Assembly (NCBI RefSeq): GCF_001544555.2 | Contig: NZ_FCOK02000041.1 | Coordinates: 18,501-82,500, forward strand | Length of the DNA: 64,000 bases | Direction: 5' to 3' | Origin: Caballeronia udeis | GTDB lineage: Bacteria; Pseudomonadota; Gammaproteobacteria; Burkholderiales; Burkholderiaceae | Shown: piece after piece, positions 62,096 to 64,000 of the stretch | Layout of the letters: each line of letters opens with the position of its first letter | Numbering within the stretch: position 1 is the stretch's first letter | Position numbers and translations under genes: made by a program | Notes under the pieces: model-generated | Database searches by the model: none | What the model saw: the letters and a program-made list of their open reading frames with translations, nothing else | Told to the model about the DNA's origin: nothing

Positions 62096-62836
62096 TTATG
62101 CGTTAAACCCTCCATCAATCGTCAGACTGGCACCTGTCACAAACGCGGCCTCGGGACTCGCGAGCCAGGCAACCATTCCCGCGATTTCGTCCACGTGAGC
62201 AAACCTCGGTAGTGCAAGCATCTGCCGGAAGATCGGCGCATAAGGGCCATCGGACGGATTCAGATCGGTATCCGTGGGACCGGGTTGAACGTTGTTGACT
62301 GTGATCCCCCTCGCACCAAGATCGCGAGCCAGTCCACGGGTGAACCCGGCTACAGCTGCCTTCGTCAATGCGTACACACTACCCCCTTCAAACGGCATTC
62401 TGTCGGCGTTGCAACTTCCGATGGTGATGATGCGCGCCCCGTCCTTCATATGTCGTGCCGCAGCTTGCGAGGCCACGAACACACCGCGGACATTGATTGC
62501 CATCATGCGATCGAAATCTTCGGCCGAGAACTCATCGATATGCGAAACAACAATGATGCCGGCGTTGTTCACGAGAATGTCCATGCCGCCCCTTTCCCGC
62601 GCCACCTGATCGACCGCGGCCGCTACAGCTTCAGGCACTGCGCTGTCCGCTTCGATTGCCCACGCCTTGCAACCCTCGTCCTTAATCGCACGCAGTACGT
62701 TATCGGGCCCGTCGAATGCACCGGGATAGGTGATCGTGACGTGCGCGCCGTCCCTGGCAAGACGCTGAGCGATGCCAGCGCCAATCCCGCGTGCGCCTCC
62801 GGTTACTAGCGCGACCTTTCCTGTTAGCTTTCCCAT
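62096..62836 (-). CDS. Short-chain dehydrogenase/reductase (SDR, 3-oxoacyl-ACP reductase-like)
   Basis: The 246-residue SDR has TGGARGIG at 12-19, VNNAGI at 89-94, S141, Y155 and K159 (YALTK), then PGPTDTDLNP and a C-terminal SLTIDGG. T36/Y37 in place of an acidic residue after the second strand suggests NADP(H). It heads the leftward group in region 5; role in aromatic or secondary-metabolite reduction is inferred. Confidence 0.9.
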   Translation of the reverse strand: MGKLTGKVALVTGGARGIGAGIAQRLARDGAHVTITYPGAFDGPDNVLRAIKDEGCKAWAIEADSAVPEAVAAAVDQVARERGGMDILVNNAGIIVVSHIDEFSAEDFDRMMAINVRGVFVASQAAARHMKDGARIITIGSCNADRMPFEGGSVYALTKAAVAGFTRGLARDLGARGITVNNVQPGPTDTDLNPSDGPYAPIFRQMLALPRFAHVDEIAGMVAWLASPEAAFVTGASLTIDGGFNA

Positions 62837-62998
62837 CTAATGTCTCCGTTTCGTTCGTCAAAAAAGATGTTCCGCTTTTGATCAATATGGCTGGATCGTC
62901 ACTGGAATATTGACTGAGTACTACGTAGGTTAATGGAGCTGTTATCCACTCGATTTATTTAGTCTTTCGCCACAGCTTCTTTAACTGAACTTCAAACG
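62837..62998. other. AT-rich intergenic stretch upstream of the SDR gene
   Basis: This 160-bp AT-rich stretch lies between the SDR start and the hydrolase stub and probably contains the promoter of the SDR-ABM group on the minus strand. I cannot assign convincing boxes. Confidence 0.35.
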
Positions 62999-63170
62999 TC
63001 AGTGCGAATCGAGAGGCCGCAGAAATGGCTCGATTGCGTCGAGGAACGTATCGGGTGCTTCCTCGGGACTAAAATGTCCGTAGTCTGCTATTACCATCCC
63101 GGCCGCGTTGTTGGCGATGAGTCTCGCCGTTTGTTCGACATACACACCCAAAGCACGCGACGCCCCCATT
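62999..63170 (-). pseudogene. C-terminal stub of an alpha/beta-hydrolase
   Basis: The frame reads GVYVEQTARLIANNAAGMVIADYGHFSPEEAPDTFLDAIEPFL, which is the catalytic-His end (GHF..EE.P..F) of an epoxide-hydrolase-type alpha/beta-hydrolase. The nucleophile and Asp regions are absent, and the sequence upstream belongs to the porin. It is a truncated remnant. Confidence 0.65.
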
Positions 63171-63185
63171 GCACTCGACCTGGCG

Positions 63186-63950
63186 CTAGAAGGAATAGGT
63201 GATCCCGACATTGGCTCCGAAAGTCCCTCCCGATGGCAAATACACGGGCCCATCGTTGGAAAGACCCGTGTTCATCTTTCCGCTATTGTTCACATAGCCG
63301 AGCTGTGTATACAGCATCGTCCGCTTCGAGAAGAAATACCGCACACCGGCAGCGGCGAGTATCGAATGATTGCTCGAGTCGTTGCCGTCCCGAGTCAGCC
63401 ACGCACCGGCATCGAGAACTAGCGCAGGCGTCGCGGTATAACTTACGCCGCCCCCATACACACGGCTATCGAAGGATCCCGCAACCTTGAAAGTCACGAA
63501 CACTGCCTTGAGTGTCAAATTGTCGAATGCATAGCCTGCCCCAATGGTGCTTCCCGTGAACGCTATCGTCGAGATTGCCGGAGCAGAAGTATTTGCATCT
63601 CCTGAGTTCCCGCGATAGAAGGCTGCGTCAGTGAAGAAGCCGTTCCGGTTATAGGTCACGCTTCCCGAGTACTGCCTTGCAGCCCGGAAATTACCTGCTT
63701 CTCCGCCGAGGGCGACCATGACACTTCCCTGCAGTCCAGCAAAAGTCGGACTCGAGTAGGTAATCGCATTGGAGTTAAACAGCCCGGTCGTGATGACGTT
63801 GCCCACGTATATTGGCGCCAGAGACCCGAAATCCGATGCTCCACGCGCATCCGACTCGATTAGCGCGAGGACGAACGGAGAAAATTGCACGCCTGCCGTG
63901 GCAGAGCCGAAATTGCCCGCTAGCCCGAACTTTGACTCGATCACAAACAT
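63186..63950 (-). pseudogene. N-terminally truncated general porin
   Basis: The 254 residues match the middle and end of a Burkholderia-type porin: FVIESKFGLAGNFGSATAGVQFSPFVLALIESDARG, repeated beta-strands, and the terminal FGANVGITYSF with C-terminal Phe. The signal peptide and first strands are missing, and an in-frame TGA lies 15 nt before the ATG at 63950. Either the gene is frameshifted beyond the window edge or it is a remnant. It differs from the porin at 43-44 kb. Confidence 0.7.
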
Positions 63951-64000
63951 AAGCCATTGATTTCACGCTGTTATGCGTGCGAGCGCAGGATAGCTACTGG

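Noticed and set aside
1..64000. CRISPR array, tRNA, rRNA or replication origin
   Set aside because: No regularly spaced repeats, cloverleaf-like or rRNA-like segments, or origin iterons were seen on reading.

Overview
The window looks like chromosome or megaplasmid DNA of a Paraburkholderia, Caballeronia or Burkholderia-type betaproteobacterium. The reasons are high GC, GTG/TTG starts, a complete Burkholderia-style type VI secretion system (T6SS) with the TagX/TagY/TagN/TagF accessory set, Burkholderia-type general porins, and dense catabolic clusters.

Region 1 (1-2.1 kb) is insertion-sequence debris: an IS110-family transposase with one in-frame stop codon and an IS6-family transposase with an odd C-terminus. 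Region 2 (2.2-31.8 kb) is one T6SS locus carrying all 13 core genes. The leftward arm is tssJ-tssK-tssL-vgrG-eag-rhs-immunity candidate. The rightward arm is TPR lipoprotein-tssB-tssC-hcp-tssE-tssF-tssG-tssH(clpV)-tssA. A second leftward block is tagX-tssM-tagF-tagN, with tagY divergent. The Rhs effector has a PAAR-containing N-terminus with membrane segments, an Eag-type chaperone upstream, and an unrecognised 177-residue C-terminal toxin. A 65-codon zinc-ribbon-like gene is coupled to it by a TGATG overlap and is the likely immunity gene. An IS1182-like remnant closes the locus.

Region 3 (33.3-44.5 kb) is a catabolic island: fumarylacetoacetate hydrolase (FAH) family protein, FMN reductase, CocE/NonD hydrolase, cupin, FAD monooxygenase, TetR regulator, glutathione transferase, MFS transporter, type I extradiol dioxygenase and porin. 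Four promoters in it carry the same palindrome, TATTCCC-N6-GGGAATA, placed directly after the -35 box. This looks like the operator of one regulator, most simply the local TetR protein.

Region 4 (44.6-59.7 kb) holds a second, paralogous set under a NodD-like LysR regulator. The leftward operon is MFS transporter (with an in-frame stop), C-C hydrolase, cyclase and FAH. The rightward operon is extradiol dioxygenase, FAD monooxygenase, DUF1302, DUF1329, YCF48 and RND/MMPL. The LysR gene is flanked by an inverted duplication of its own divergent promoter, so both operons start from near-identical control regions. The left copy carries a beheaded dioxygenase fragment and a LysR remnant. The gene set resembles what I recall of the flavonoid (fde) degradation operon of Herbaspirillum seropedicae. 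A polyphenol or flavonoid substrate is therefore my leading inference, not a demonstrated function.

Region 5 (59.7-64.0 kb) is a decaying tail: a frameshifted BKACE-like start, an ISKra4-like transposase remnant, two SDR dehydrogenases, an ABM-domain protein, a frameshifted EthD-like gene, an alpha/beta-hydrolase stub and an N-terminally truncated porin at the window edge.
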